From assembly GCF_900176165.1 (NCBI RefSeq), contig NZ_FWWU01000009.1, positions 794,001-858,000 of the forward strand: DNA of 64,000 bases, given 5' to 3'. The position numbers were made by a program, and so were the translations under genes. Source of the DNA: Deinococcus hopiensis KR-140 (GTDB lineage: Bacteria; Deinococcota; Deinococci; Deinococcales; Deinococcaceae). The notes beneath the pieces were generated by a model. The model ran no database searches. It saw only the letters and a program-made list of their open reading frames with translations, and had not been told where the DNA came from. Shown here piece by piece: positions 43,146 to 56,037 of the stretch; positions within the stretch are counted from its first letter, which is position 1; the number at the start of each line of letters is the position of its first letter.

Positions 43146-43349
43146 TTGACACTCACCGAACAGTTCCAGACGCTTCCCAAACTCCTCAAGGTCCGCGAGG
43201 TCGCCGACTTCACCGGCACGCACGAGCGCACCGTCCGCCGGTGGATTCGTGACGGGCGGCTCGGGGCCGTTGAGCACCCCAGCGGCCTGCGCGTGCCCCG
43301 GCGTTCGCTGTGGCGTTTTCTGGGACTGGACCTCGGCCTGAGCGCCTGA
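43146..43349 (+). CDS. Small excisionase/MerR-type helix-turn-helix protein
   Basis: A 67-residue DNA-binding protein. LLKVREVADFTGTHERTVRR and WIRDGRLGAVEHPSGLRVPR form a winged HTH of the excisionase/MerR-like (HTH_17) type and occupy almost the whole protein. Such proteins can direct phage or element excision or act as stand-alone regulators; there is no integrase nearby. It starts with TTG, chosen because GGAGG lies 7 nt upstream. Confidence 0.75.
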   Translation: MTLTEQFQTLPKLLKVREVADFTGTHERTVRRWIRDGRLGAVEHPSGLRVPRRSLWRFLGLDLGLSA

Positions 43350-43369
43350 AGCCCCCCACGCGCTCCCGC

Positions 43370-43375
43370 TATCCT
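43370..43375 (+). promoter_or_regulatory. -10 box (TATCCT) of the TPR-like gene
   Basis: TATCCT, 7 nt before the ATG at 43383, with no ribosome-binding site. Confidence 0.55.
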
Positions 43376-43382
43376 GCCGTGC

Positions 43383-44129
43383 ATGGCGTTTTCCTCCGCT
43401 TCCCTGAACCGGCTGCGCACGTTGGTGGAGGCGGGAGAGGACACCGCTGCCCTCGCTGCCCTGCGCGCCCTGTTTCCCACCGAGCCCGAACGGGACGGAG
43501 CGGCGGCCCTGGCCCTGCGCCTGGGGCAGCCGAGGCTGGCGCTGCGCTGGGCGGCGGCTCCCCTGCTGCGGGCCGCCGCCCTCTTGCGCCTGGGAGACGG
43601 ACCTGCCGCCCTGAACGTCCTGGAGCGGCAACCCGAAACGGCCCGCCAAGCCCTGCTGCGTGCCCGCGCCGCGTGGCAGACCCGGGACACAGAGACCGCG
43701 AAGCACGCCCGTCACGTCCGCTCACTGGCCCGCGCGGAGGGCGACGCGGAGGCGCTCGTCGCCGCTGCCACCCTGCTGGGCGAAGTCTTGCTCGGAACGG
43801 ACGCCCGCGCCGCGCTGCGAACGCTGGCCGAGGGCCTCAAGGTGGCCGAACTCACCGGGCAGGAGGCTGACGCACACCTGATGGCCGTTCTCGCCCACGC
43901 TCAGGGCCTGGTGGGCAGCGGCCAGAAGGCCGCGCGAACCGCCGAGAAAGCCCTTTGGCGCAGCCTGCCGCGCAGTCCAGCCCGGGTGGTGGCCCTCCTC
44001 GCCCTGGGGAGAGGCGACGAGGCCTGCGCCGAGGCGGAAGCGGGCGAACTGGGGCGCGCGTGGCTGGAGCCGTTTGCTGAGCTTCAGTCCAGGTCCAACC
44101 CGGCCCACACCACCCCGAAGGGCACGTAG
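43383..44129 (+). CDS. Alpha-helical TPR-like protein
   Basis: A 248-residue soluble protein of Ala/Leu/Arg-rich helical pairs with a roughly 34-residue rhythm (for example LGDGPAALNVLERQPETARQ; LLRARAAWQTRDTETAKHAR; EGLKVAELTGQEADAHLMAV), matching TPR-type superhelices. There is no signal peptide. No specific family is recognised. Its last codons overlap the convergent, broken phosphotransferase gene by 46 nt. Confidence 0.65.
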   Translation: MAFSSASLNRLRTLVEAGEDTAALAALRALFPTEPERDGAAALALRLGQPRLALRWAAAPLLRAAALLRLGDGPAALNVLERQPETARQALLRARAAWQTRDTETAKHARHVRSLARAEGDAEALVAAATLLGEVLLGTDARAALRTLAEGLKVAELTGQEADAHLMAVLAHAQGLVGSGQKAARTAEKALWRSLPRSPARVVALLALGRGDEACAEAEAGELGRAWLEPFAELQSRSNPAHTTPKGT

Positions 44130-44893
44130 GGCGGCGGCCGGATAAAAGCGCGCGGCCCGGGGTCGCCCTCCAGGGACACGCCCTCGTAGGTCCAGACATT
44201 GTGGGCCTGGGTGGCGGCGTACAAGGCGGCTCCATCTGCCAGCTCCTCCGCTGCAAGGGAAAGGCGGGCGCGGCAGCCGCCGCAGGAGGGCCGCGCACAG
44301 CCCCTGGTCCAGCCGCAGGCTGAGGGCCAGGCGGCGCACGGTTTCCCGCGCCCGGGGGGCGAGGCGGGTTTGTTCCCAGTCGATCAGGGCGGCGGGTCGT
44401 CCATCCTGAAAAAACACGTTTCCGTCGTGGTGGTCGCCGTGCAGAAAGCGGTCGGGAAAGGCCGGGGTGTGCGGGGCGGGCGGCGAGGCGCGCAAATACG
44501 TCAGCCTCCGCCGTGTTCGTGTGAGGGCCTCGCCGTCCACGGCGTTTGCCGTGGCCAGGACGGCGGCCTCGATACGCTCCAACCGCTTTACCGCCCGTTC
44601 CGGCGGGCAGGCGGTCATGCACCTCGGCCAGAGAGTGACCCAGCTCCTCCGCGCATTCGGGCGTGAGGCTGTTGCGGGGCGGGGGAGCACCCGGCGCGGT
44701 GGGAAACAGGGCGGCTGGGGCAATCGCTCCGTGTTCGCGCTTCACCCGCGCCTGAACGGGGCTGCGGACCCGCAGGCAAAGCTCTCTCCCCGCTCTGCCC
44801 TCACCCGGTAGGCCCCGTTGATGCTGCCGCCCTTCAGGGGCCGAAGGGTCCGCACCTGCCCCACCTCCCACACGGCTGCGAGGTCCTCCGGCT

Positions 44894-44897
<4 letters not shown>
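44084..44897 (-). pseudogene. Broken aminoglycoside phosphotransferase-like kinase
   Basis: A GTG overlapping the P450 stop (GTGA) opens VKPEDLAAVWEVGQVRTLRP and LKGGSINGAYRVRAERG, a kinase N-lobe. Later frames give RFLHGDHHDGNVFF (the catalytic HGDxxxxN loop) and AALIDWEQTRLAPRARETVR (the metal-binding ID.(E/D) motif). At least two frameshifts, near 44740 and 44250, interrupt it. The intact enzyme would phosphorylate a small molecule; it was translationally coupled to the P450, perhaps sharing a pathway. Confidence 0.8.
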
Positions 44898-46162
<1,265 letters not shown>

Positions 46163-46168
46163 AAGCCC

Positions 46169-46174
46169 AGGCTA
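46169..46174 (-). promoter_or_regulatory. -10 box (TAGCCT) of the P450 gene
   Basis: TAGCCT, 6 nt before the ATG at 46162. Confidence 0.55.
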
Positions 46175-46189
46175 CGGCAAGATTGCCGT

Positions 46190-46810
46190 TGCCCGGCGTG
46201 GTGCTGGCCTTCTGGGTGCTGGCCAATCTGCCCGTCCGCTCCATGCAGTGGGGCGAGGGCCGCTTCTCGCTGCTGCTCCACCGTCCGCTGTACGCCGCCT
46301 CCGGCGACCGGGCGGCGGGCGCTCGCCTGGTCCGGGGCCATCCTGATGGTCAGGACCCTGTGCGCCTGGGTCCTGTTGGCGTGGCTGGGCTGGACGCTGG
46401 TGTTCTGGTCCGGGAGCCACTGTGGGCGCGTCGAGGAAGACCGCCGCCGATCCTGGGGACGTGGTGTTGGTGGGCTACACCACCGGCGCCCTGGGCGGTC
46501 TCAAGCCCACCGGCAACGGCTGGCCTTGACTTTTTTCTCACTGGCTTCACCATCTCGTCCGTGGTGCCGGTGGCGCAGGCGGGGCGGCACGTCCTCGCTG
46601 CAGCGCTGCCGCCAGGACCTGACCGTGACGGGCTGGCACGGCCACCCGGGCGGGTGACAAGGGCGGCTGAACGACGTGGTGAGAGACCTGAACGTCCTCG
46701 GCGCCCAGCACAAGAACCCCTCCTCCCTGCACCGCTTTCATGACCGCCACCCCGAGGAACCAGTCCCTTGAACTCGCCCTCTCGCCGAGCGCCTGCTGCG
46801 CGCGGACGGC
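46190..46810 (+). pseudogene. Broken two-pore-domain potassium channel-type protein
   Basis: The frames read membrane segments (FWVLANLPVRSMQWGEGRF; AWVLLAWLGWTLVFWSGSH), then VVLVGYTTGALGGLKPTGNG in place of the pore loop with a weakened filter, and a soluble tail DLNVLGAQHKNPSSLHRFHD that matches related Deinococcus channels. Frame changes near 46330 and 46450 and a stop before the tail show it is dead. An intact cation channel of another type is present at 60.2-61.1 kb. Confidence 0.6.
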
Positions 46811-46859
46811 TGACGTGACCGGAGGTGGGGCAGGCGCAGAGGGCGCGCTTCGTCACTCC

Positions 46860-47786
46860 CTACGCGAAGCTCTGTTCCTCCAGCCGCAGCCCTTCACCCA
46901 GCGCGTTATCGAGCGCCTCGTTCAGCACCAGCGCGTCGGGCAGGGGAGAGGCGGGCAGGGGAGAGGCGGGCAGGGGCAGGTCGTCTCCCAGCGGCAGGTG
47001 GCGGGCACTGAGTTCGGCGAAGGACTGCACGAGGGCGCGGTACTGACTGACAAACTGGGTGTACTCGGTCCGCACGGCGCTGAGGCGGCTGCTGAGTTCG
47101 GTGTGGCGCTCGTTGAAGGTTCGCTCCAGATACACCGTCCGCTCGGCGTGGGCGCGGTCGCGCTCCAGCGTCAACTGGTGGTGGTCGCGCTCCAGGTCCG
47201 CGAAGCGGCCCCGGAAGGCGGCTTCCAGCTCAGCCATGCGCGACTGCTGGGTGTGCTCCAGTTCCTGCAGTCGCAGCTGGTAGGTGCTCTCCAGCTCGCC
47301 CATCCGCACCTGGTGGGTGCTTTCCAGCTCCTGGGAGCGCACCTGGTAGGCCGCTTCCAGTTCGGCGGCGCGGGCGTCGGTCTCGCGCTCCACCGCGTCG
47401 CGCCGGGCCTGCGCCTGCTCCAGCATCAGTTCGCACTGCCGCGTGGAGTTCTCGCGCAGGTCGTGGCCGATGCGCTCGGCGGCCACCACGGCGCGGCGAA
47501 TCTCGTCTTCCGCCTGGCGGCGCTCTTCCAGCTCGCGCTCCAGGTTGTTGAGGCGGCCGCGCAGGGCCTGGCGTTCATGCAGCAGGCCTTCGAGCTGGTC
47601 CGCGATCTGTCCCAGAAAGGCGCGCACGCTGGCGCGGTCGTAGCCGCCGGGCCGCCCTGGAAACTGCCGGTGCCCGATGTCGAGGGGGGTCAGCGCCCCC
47701 TGCGCGTGGGTGCGGTTGGGGTGCGGGTTCACGTCCTGGTTCAGGTCTCGGTCCGTAAGGTCTTGGCTTATGTGGTGCTGGCTCAT
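46860..47786 (-). CDS. DivIVA-type coiled-coil protein
   Basis: A 308-residue cytoplasmic protein expected to mark cell poles or septa and guide division. The N-terminal part has LTPLDIGHRQFPGRPGGYDR, the DivIVA membrane-binding lead with the Arg/Gly loop, then coiled coil. From about residue 140 to 195 an 11-residue pattern repeats (ELESTHQVRMG, ELESTYQLRLQ, ELEHTQQSRMA). The C-terminal tail contains a short Pro/Ala/Ser repeat and a Glu-rich end. The ATG overlaps the YggS stop as ATGA, an arrangement common in yggS-divIVA clusters. Confidence 0.85.
   Translation of the reverse strand: MSQHHISQDLTDRDLNQDVNPHPNRTHAQGALTPLDIGHRQFPGRPGGYDRASVRAFLGQIADQLEGLLHERQALRGRLNNLERELEERRQAEDEIRRAVVAAERIGHDLRENSTRQCELMLEQAQARRDAVERETDARAAELEAAYQVRSQELESTHQVRMGELESTYQLRLQELEHTQQSRMAELEAAFRGRFADLERDHHQLTLERDRAHAERTVYLERTFNERHTELSSRLSAVRTEYTQFVSQYRALVQSFAELSARHLPLGDDLPLPASPLPASPLPDALVLNEALDNALGEGLRLEEQSFA
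46937..46976. repeat. 15-bp tandem repeat in divIVA
   Basis: About 2.7 copies of CGGGCAGGGGAGAGG, encoding a repeated Pro-Ala-Ser-Pro-Leu block in the C-terminal tail. In-frame length change here would alter the tail without breaking the protein. Confidence 0.75.
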
Positions 47787-48457
47787 AGAAAGAGGCTCCT
47801 TCCGACGCGCACCAGGGTCGCGCCCGCTTCCACGGCCACTTCATAGTCGCCGCTCATGCCCATGCTGATTTCAGGCAGGCCGAGGTCGTGCGCCCGCCGC
47901 GCCGTATCGGTAAAGACGCGCCGCGACGCTTCGGCGTCGCCCTCGGGGGCCATCACCATCAGCCCGCGCACGTTCAGTCCGGTCTGCACCACCTCAGCGT
48001 AGACCCTGGCGAGCTCTGGCGGGTGAACGCCGTGCTTCTGCGCCTCACCGTTGTGCAGTTGCAGCAGCACGTCCGGCGCGTGCCCCCACTTGCGCCCCGC
48101 CTCGGCCAGGGCCTGCGCCTGACGCACGTCCTCCAGCGCGTGGATGAGCGAGACGGGCCGCATGTACTTCACCTTGTTCAGCTGCAGCGGCCCGATGTAG
48201 TGCCACTCCAGGGAAGAGCCCTCCGGGCTAGACAGCTCGGCGGTTCCCATCTCGGTGGCCTTGTCCCGCAGTTCCTGGGCCCGGCCCTCGCCCAGCGGGA
48301 AGCCACCAGGTTGCAGGGCCGTGTGGGCCAGGACAGAGGCGCGGATGGCCTCCGGGGTCTGCCCCTTGGTCACGGCCACCAGGCGGGCGCTGCCGGGTGG
48401 CCGGCCCACGCGCGCCTCGGCGGCGCGGATTCGCCCGAGCACTTCGGGCAGGCTCAA
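47783..48457 (-). CDS. YggS-family PLP homeostasis protein
   Basis: A 224-residue single-domain PLP-binding barrel of the PROSC/YggS type that buffers cofactor PLP. RLVAVTKGQ near residue 26 holds the PLP lysine, and WHYIGPLQLNKVKY, LMVMAPEGD and MGMSGDYEVAVEAGATLVRV follow in the conserved order. It begins with a TTG that overlaps a short upstream frame as TTGA, so the start is less sure. DivIVA follows, coupled. The yggS-divIVA pairing is typical for division clusters. Confidence 0.9.
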   Translation of the reverse strand: MSLPEVLGRIRAAEARVGRPPGSARLVAVTKGQTPEAIRASVLAHTALQPGGFPLGEGRAQELRDKATEMGTAELSSPEGSSLEWHYIGPLQLNKVKYMRPVSLIHALEDVRQAQALAEAGRKWGHAPDVLLQLHNGEAQKHGVHPPELARVYAEVVQTGLNVRGLMVMAPEGDAEASRRVFTDTARRAHDLGLPEISMGMSGDYEVAVEAGATLVRVGRSLFL

Positions 48458-48710
48458 GGGCCGCGCCCCGGCCTTGACTGCAGTCTCATCTCACTCGGCT
48501 GCCGCAGGAAAGTCACGTCCGGCATTGTGGCGGCTTTGGAAGTCCGGCTCAAGTCGGGACCGGCGAAAAGGAAACCGAACGCCGCAGCTACAGGCTCCGT
48601 CAACATTCCTTCACCCTTCTCAGGAGCACAGCGGGAAAGGTGACACAGAAACAGGTTGCGGTGTGGCTTCAAAAAAGGTTTCTGCCCGCCTGTGCCAGAC
48701 TAGGAGACGA

Positions 48711-51242
48711 ATGCGACACCCCCATACCCTCGCCCTCACCGTGCTTCTCGCCGCTCCGGCTGCCCTTGCGCAGCAGGTCGGAACGGTTCAGGACGTCGTT
48801 GTCAACGGCACGAGCGATCTGCTCGCCAACTACGTCAAGGCGACCCTCAACGTTCAGGAAGGCGCGGCCCTCTCGGCCGTCAACCCGCGTCAGGTCGAGC
48901 AAGACGTGCTGGCCACCGGCTACTTCAAGACGGCCACGGCGGCCCTGCAGACCGTCGGGGGACGCGACACGCTGGTCATTAACGTGACGCCCAACCCCAC
49001 CATCTCGGCGGTGAACGCCACCGGCCTGACCTTCCTGCCGAGCGACGCCTTTAAGGCGAGCATCGCCGAGCGGCTCAACGTCGCGCCCGGAGCCACGCTG
49101 AATACCCAGCGCCTCGACCAGGCCAAGGAGGCCCTGGCGCAGAACTACCGCTCGGAAGGCTTTCCCTTCACCCCCAGCATCAGCGCGACCGCCAGCACCA
49201 ACAAGGACGGCACCGTCAACGTGAGCTTTGTGGTCGACGAGACCGCCAAGCTCAGCCGGGTGGAGGTCGAGGGCGTGACCCTGCTGTCCGCCAAGACGGT
49301 CACGGACATCTTTAAGCCCTTGTACGACGCCAAGAAGTTCACGGTGGAGGGGTACTACGGTGCGGTGCAGCAGCTGCAGGCGGCCTACGACGCCGCCGGG
49401 TACGCCCAGAGCGGCGTGAACCTGCAGGCCAGCACCCTGGAAAACGGCGTGCTGAAGGTGCGCGTCGTCGAAGGCCGCGTGGCCAGCGTCACGCTCGACG
49501 GCATCGAGGCGGGGAGCGCTGCCCTGCAGACCCGCGAGGGCCAACCCCTCAACCTGGAGCGGCTGCGCGCCGACGTGCGCACCCTGTCGAACCTGACGGG
49601 CAAGCCGGTGGGCTTCGCGCTGCAGCCCGACGAGCAAAACCCTGGTCAGGTGGCGGTGTTTTTCGGTACGGCGGACGTGGCGAGCGGACCGGTCAAGCAG
49701 ATTGCCTTTGTGGGCAACACCCAGGTGCCCAGCGCCACCCTGGCGGCGGTCATCAAGACCAAGGCCGGCGACGTCTATTCCCCGCAGCTCGCGCAGGAAG
49801 ACTTCCTGGCGGTGCGCGACGCCTACCGCAAGGCGGGGTATGAAATCAGCACCCGCGACGCCATCAAGTTCGAGAACGGCACGCTGACCTTCAACGTCCG
49901 GGAAGTGCGACTGGCCGACTACCAGCTGCAGTGGCAGGGCAAGCACACCACCAAAGACCACGTCGTGCTGCGCGAACTGCCCGAAACCGGCAGGCTGTTC
50001 AACGCCAACGACGTGCGCGGTGGGCTCGCGCGGGTCAGCCGCCTGGGCTTCGTCCAGATCGTGGGCGCCGAGACCCGCAGCGATCCGAAAAATCCCGAGG
50101 ACATCACCTACGTCCTGACGTTGGCGGAAGCCAACCAGGGCATTCCGATCAGCCTGGGCCTGGAGTACAGCAGCCTGACCGGCTTTCTGGGCGACGCGAA
50201 ATACACCAATTCCAACGTGTTTGGGCTGGGGCACAACCTGGACGTCAGCGTGGGCGCGCAGCAAAACGACGTGGGGCAGAACTTTGTCGGCAACGTGTCC
50301 TACACCGTCCCCTGGCTGGATCTGAACTTCCTGGACTTCCAGAAGACGCGCACGAGCCTGACGGCCAACGTCGGCACCAACGTGGCGGGGAACCTCTCCC
50401 TGGTGGACAAGAGTGGCGGCACCACCGTGGACACCGGGCGGCAATACACGGCGCGGACCACCGGCTTCGGCGTGCAGGCCGGACGCCAGATCCTCCCCAA
50501 CCTGACGGGCTCGGTGGGCGTGGGATACAGCTACCGCACCTACTTCCTCGAACCCGTCAAGGGCGATGAGAAGAGCACCTATACCGACGAGAAGGCGCTG
50601 GGGCTCGTTTCAGCCACCAGCCGCACGACCAGCGTGACCGGGGCCCTTGCCTACGACACCACCGACAACCCTGATTTTCCCAGCCGCGGTGTGCGCGCCA
50701 ACACCAACGTCTCGTACAACTTCGGAGCGGCCGGGGCCACGCCGGTCGCCTGGACCAGCGCCGAGGCGGGGGCCAGCACGTACTTCGGCCTGGGCCGCAC
50801 CCTGGACAAGGGCGCGGGCATCCAGACCCGGCAGCAGGCCTTCGCGGGGCGTGCCAACGCCGGCACCACCCTGGGCAACCCGCCTGCCGGAACGGTCTTC
50901 AGCGTGGGCGGCGGCAACTCGCCCGCCGCGCAGTATCAGTTGCGCGGCATCGACAACAACGCGCTGTCCGGCACCAACTACGTGACCGCCAGCGCCGAGT
51001 ACCGCTATGACCTCAACCTCACGACTTCCTTTACCCAGGGGGTGTACGGGGTGCTGTTCGCGGATGCGGGGGACGCCTGGAACAGCGGCGAGTCGGTCGA
51101 CCTGAAGTACGGCGTCGGCGCGGGCGTGCAGGTCAACCTGGGGCTGGGGGGCTCTCGCCTCGCCAACCTGCGCTTCGACTACGGCTACAGCCCGCAGACG
51201 AACAGCGGCAAGTTCTATTTCCGCATCGGCAACTTCTTCTAA
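48711..51242 (+). CDS. Outer-membrane assembly factor BamA (Omp85)
   Basis: An 843-residue outer-membrane protein that inserts beta-barrel proteins. A signal peptide (RHPHTLALTVLLAAPAALAQ) is followed by about six POTRA-type repeats in the first 500 residues (VQDVVVNGTSDLL; SAVNATGLTFLP; LSRVEVEGVTLLS; IAFVGNTQVPSAT) and a C-terminal 16-strand barrel starting about residue 510. The protein ends in FYFRIGNFF, whose terminal aromatic fits an outer-membrane targeting signal. AGGAG precedes the ATG. A strong terminator follows. Confidence 0.93.
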   Translation: MRHPHTLALTVLLAAPAALAQQVGTVQDVVVNGTSDLLANYVKATLNVQEGAALSAVNPRQVEQDVLATGYFKTATAALQTVGGRDTLVINVTPNPTISAVNATGLTFLPSDAFKASIAERLNVAPGATLNTQRLDQAKEALAQNYRSEGFPFTPSISATASTNKDGTVNVSFVVDETAKLSRVEVEGVTLLSAKTVTDIFKPLYDAKKFTVEGYYGAVQQLQAAYDAAGYAQSGVNLQASTLENGVLKVRVVEGRVASVTLDGIEAGSAALQTREGQPLNLERLRADVRTLSNLTGKPVGFALQPDEQNPGQVAVFFGTADVASGPVKQIAFVGNTQVPSATLAAVIKTKAGDVYSPQLAQEDFLAVRDAYRKAGYEISTRDAIKFENGTLTFNVREVRLADYQLQWQGKHTTKDHVVLRELPETGRLFNANDVRGGLARVSRLGFVQIVGAETRSDPKNPEDITYVLTLAEANQGIPISLGLEYSSLTGFLGDAKYTNSNVFGLGHNLDVSVGAQQNDVGQNFVGNVSYTVPWLDLNFLDFQKTRTSLTANVGTNVAGNLSLVDKSGGTTVDTGRQYTARTTGFGVQAGRQILPNLTGSVGVGYSYRTYFLEPVKGDEKSTYTDEKALGLVSATSRTTSVTGALAYDTTDNPDFPSRGVRANTNVSYNFGAAGATPVAWTSAEAGASTYFGLGRTLDKGAGIQTRQQAFAGRANAGTTLGNPPAGTVFSVGGGNSPAAQYQLRGIDNNALSGTNYVTASAEYRYDLNLTTSFTQGVYGVLFADAGDAWNSGESVDLKYGVGAGVQVNLGLGGSRLANLRFDYGYSPQTNSGKFYFRIGNFF

Positions 51243-51260
51243 CCCGGTTTCATGCCGTGA

Positions 51261-51292
51261 GGCAGGCCCCGCGTTGGGCCTGCCCTTTTTTT
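51261..51292 (+). terminator. Strong Rho-independent terminator after bamA
   Basis: A 9-bp perfect stem (GGCAGGCCC/GGGCCTGCC) with a 6-nt loop, followed by C and seven T. Confidence 0.92.
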
Positions 51293-51336
51293 GCTGGGAG
51301 GGGTAGGCCAAGCGGCCAGGGTCTGGCCCAACCCGC

Positions 51337-51342
51337 TACCAT
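51337..51342 (+). promoter_or_regulatory. -10 box (TACCAT) ahead of the rqcH leader ORF
   Basis: TACCAT, 6 nt before the ATG of a 16-codon frame (51349-51399) that runs into the rqcH start. Confidence 0.45.
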
Positions 51343-51348
51343 GCCCCG

Positions 51349-51386
51349 ATGAACGCGTCTTCCCGTCCCATCCCGGAGGCCCCCAC

Positions 51387-51399
<13 letters not shown>
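51349..51399 (+). CDS. Possible leaderless 16-codon upstream ORF
   Basis: ATG 51349 lies 6 nt after TACCAT and encodes MNASSRPIPEAPTWKG. Its TGA (51397-51399) overlaps an in-frame ATG of rqcH as TGATG, and the GGAGG for the upstream rqcH ATG (51387) lies inside it. If translated it would set up coupling of rqcH to this short frame. Translation is not proven. Confidence 0.4.
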
Positions 51400-52937
<1,538 letters not shown>

Positions 52938-53057
52938 GCGCCGGCAACCAGTCGCCAGCAACTTCCGCTTTTGCCGCCGCCCGTTCTCGCTGGCAACTGT
53001 TGCTGGCGGCCCCCACTCAATCCCACCCCCCTCACCTCCCGCCGCGTCCGGCAGGCG

Positions 53058-53063
53058 TACAAT
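53058..53063 (+). promoter_or_regulatory. -10 box (TACAAT) of panD
   Basis: TACAAT, 8 nt before the panD GTG. Confidence 0.5.
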
Positions 53064-53068
53064 CCCGG

Positions 53069-53434
<366 letters not shown>

Positions 53435-53555
53435 GCTCCTCTGCCTGGGGCAGCCCCGCCCGGGTCGGTGCCGGAATGCAGTGTGGCTCGCGGCCTGCGC
53501 CTCTCCGCGCCGCGAGCATTAAGGCGTCTGGCCGGGGCAGGCTTTTGTTTGATGC

Positions 53556-53561
53556 TAGGCT
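53556..53561 (+). promoter_or_regulatory. -10 box (TAGGCT) of the HD-GYP gene
   Basis: TAGGCT, 7 nt before the GTG at 53569. Confidence 0.6.
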
Positions 53562-53568
53562 TTCCTCC

Positions 53569-54921
53569 GTGAGTCGCCACCGTCCCCTGGTTGCCATGCT
53601 GATCGTGCTGGGGCTAGGCGCACTGGGATACGCCGCCCGCACCGATCAGCAGGCGCTGCTGGTGGGCGCGGCGCTGCTGCTGGCCCTCGTCACCGCCCCG
53701 CTGTCCGGACTGCCGCGCTGGACGGCGCTCGTCGCCTATCCGGTCGCCTTTATCGTCTCCATGCTGCCGCCCGGCCTTCCGCTGCGGCCCATCGACTTGG
53801 CGGTGGCCCTGCTGGTGCTGACCGGACTGGGCATCTTGGTGCTGCGCGAGGGAGAGCTGAATGAGGAGCTGCGCTGGCGGCGCAAGACGGTACAGGCGCT
53901 GCAGACGGCCAGCCTGGGCCTGGTGGGGGCGAGCGACGCGTTTGGCATCAGCCGCGCCGCCGTGGATATTCTGGACGACCTGCACGTCGCGCCGAACGTC
54001 GCCTTCGTGGCCTACCGGCAGGGCACCCCCTACATCCTGACGGCGCGCGGCGCGTTCTCGCGCTATGTGGGCCAACCCATCCACCCCAGCAACAACGACA
54101 GCGCCAGCGTGCAGGCCGACAACTGGGTGGCCGAGGAAGTGCTGGCGCTGCTGCTGCGCGAGGAGCGGCGCTTTTTTACGGTGCTGCCGGTGGAAGACCG
54201 TCTGGAACAGCACCTGGGCCTGCTGGTGCTGACGAGTCCCCTCCAGCCCCTGACGGGCGAGGAGCGGGCCGTGGTGTCGTCCTTCGCGCAGCTGCTGGCC
54301 TCGCAGCTGGGGCAGTTGCAGGTGATCGACGAGCTGAACGAGGCCAATGACCTGACCCTGCGCTCCCTGAGTTCAGCGCTGGAATACCGCGACGATGACA
54401 CCGGCGGGCACACCACCCGCGTCGTCAGCCTGAGCGTTCGCCTCGGCCACACCCTGGGCTGGGCCGAGGAGCGGGTGCGGGCGCTGCGCTGGGGTGCGTA
54501 CCTGCACGATCTGGGCAAGCTCGCCATCCCCGACCGCATTCTGCACAAACGCGGTGGCCTGGACTCCGAGGAGCGGCAGATCATCCAGGGCCACGCCCTG
54601 CTGGGATACGACCTGCTGCAAGACCTGCACTTCCTGCCCGCTGAGACGCTGGACCTGGTGCGCTACCACCACGAGCGCTGGGACGGCACGGGCTATCCCA
54701 CCGGGCTGCGCGGCCACAATATCCCCGAGCCCGCCCGCCTGTTTGCCATCGTGGACGTGTATGACGCGCTCACCAATGCCCGTCCCTACAAGGGCGCCTG
54801 GACCCAGGAAAGGGCCCTGGAAGAGATCCGCCTGCAGGCGGGCCGCCACTTCGATCCCCATTACGTGGAGGTGTTCGTCCGGATGATGTCGGAACAGGAC
54901 GACGCGAGCCTGGTGCAGTAG
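53569..54921 (+). CDS. Membrane-anchored HD-GYP phosphodiesterase
   Basis: A 450-residue c-di-GMP-type phosphodiesterase. Three to four membrane helices (residues 7-92), then a GAF-like domain (about 110-250), then an HD-GYP domain. HD is at 313-314 in YLHDLGKLAIPD and the GYP motif at about 367-377 in HHERWDGTGYP, with the other His/Asp metal ligands kept, so it should be active. The GTG start is fixed by TAGGCT 7 nt upstream. Both GGDEF genes in this window are broken, so its substrate must come from other loci. Confidence 0.92.
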   Translation: MSRHRPLVAMLIVLGLGALGYAARTDQQALLVGAALLLALVTAPLSGLPRWTALVAYPVAFIVSMLPPGLPLRPIDLAVALLVLTGLGILVLREGELNEELRWRRKTVQALQTASLGLVGASDAFGISRAAVDILDDLHVAPNVAFVAYRQGTPYILTARGAFSRYVGQPIHPSNNDSASVQADNWVAEEVLALLLREERRFFTVLPVEDRLEQHLGLLVLTSPLQPLTGEERAVVSSFAQLLASQLGQLQVIDELNEANDLTLRSLSSALEYRDDDTGGHTTRVVSLSVRLGHTLGWAEERVRALRWGAYLHDLGKLAIPDRILHKRGGLDSEERQIIQGHALLGYDLLQDLHFLPAETLDLVRYHHERWDGTGYPTGLRGHNIPEPARLFAIVDVYDALTNARPYKGAWTQERALEEIRLQAGRHFDPHYVEVFVRMMSEQDDASLVQ

Positions 54922-54989
54922 ACTCCACAGCCACCGGAAGGTGTCCGCGCCTGCGGCCCTACCGAGCACAGACGCGCGAGACTGCGCGG

Positions 54990-55919
<930 letters not shown>

Positions 55920-56037
55920 GTGTGGCGATTGATGTGACCTTCACAAAGTACCTCCCGAACGCTTTAATCTTAAAAGGAGTTTGTAGATTGACGGGGTAGT
56001 CCTGTGCCTTTCCGTCCTCTTGCCCCAGGAGCATCCC

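Noticed and set aside
43146..43349. Phage or integrative element marked by an excisionase-like gene
   Set aside because: No integrase, attachment site or phage gene lies nearby; a lone small HTH protein is not enough.
50624..51311. Long minus-strand frames opposite bamA
   Set aside because: They mirror the bamA codon bias and lack any motif.
55934..55946. TGTGACCTTCACA as a true Crp site
   Set aside because: The half-sites are right but the spacer is 3 nt and not 6, so standard Crp binding is unlikely; mentioned only as a possibility in the regulator entry.
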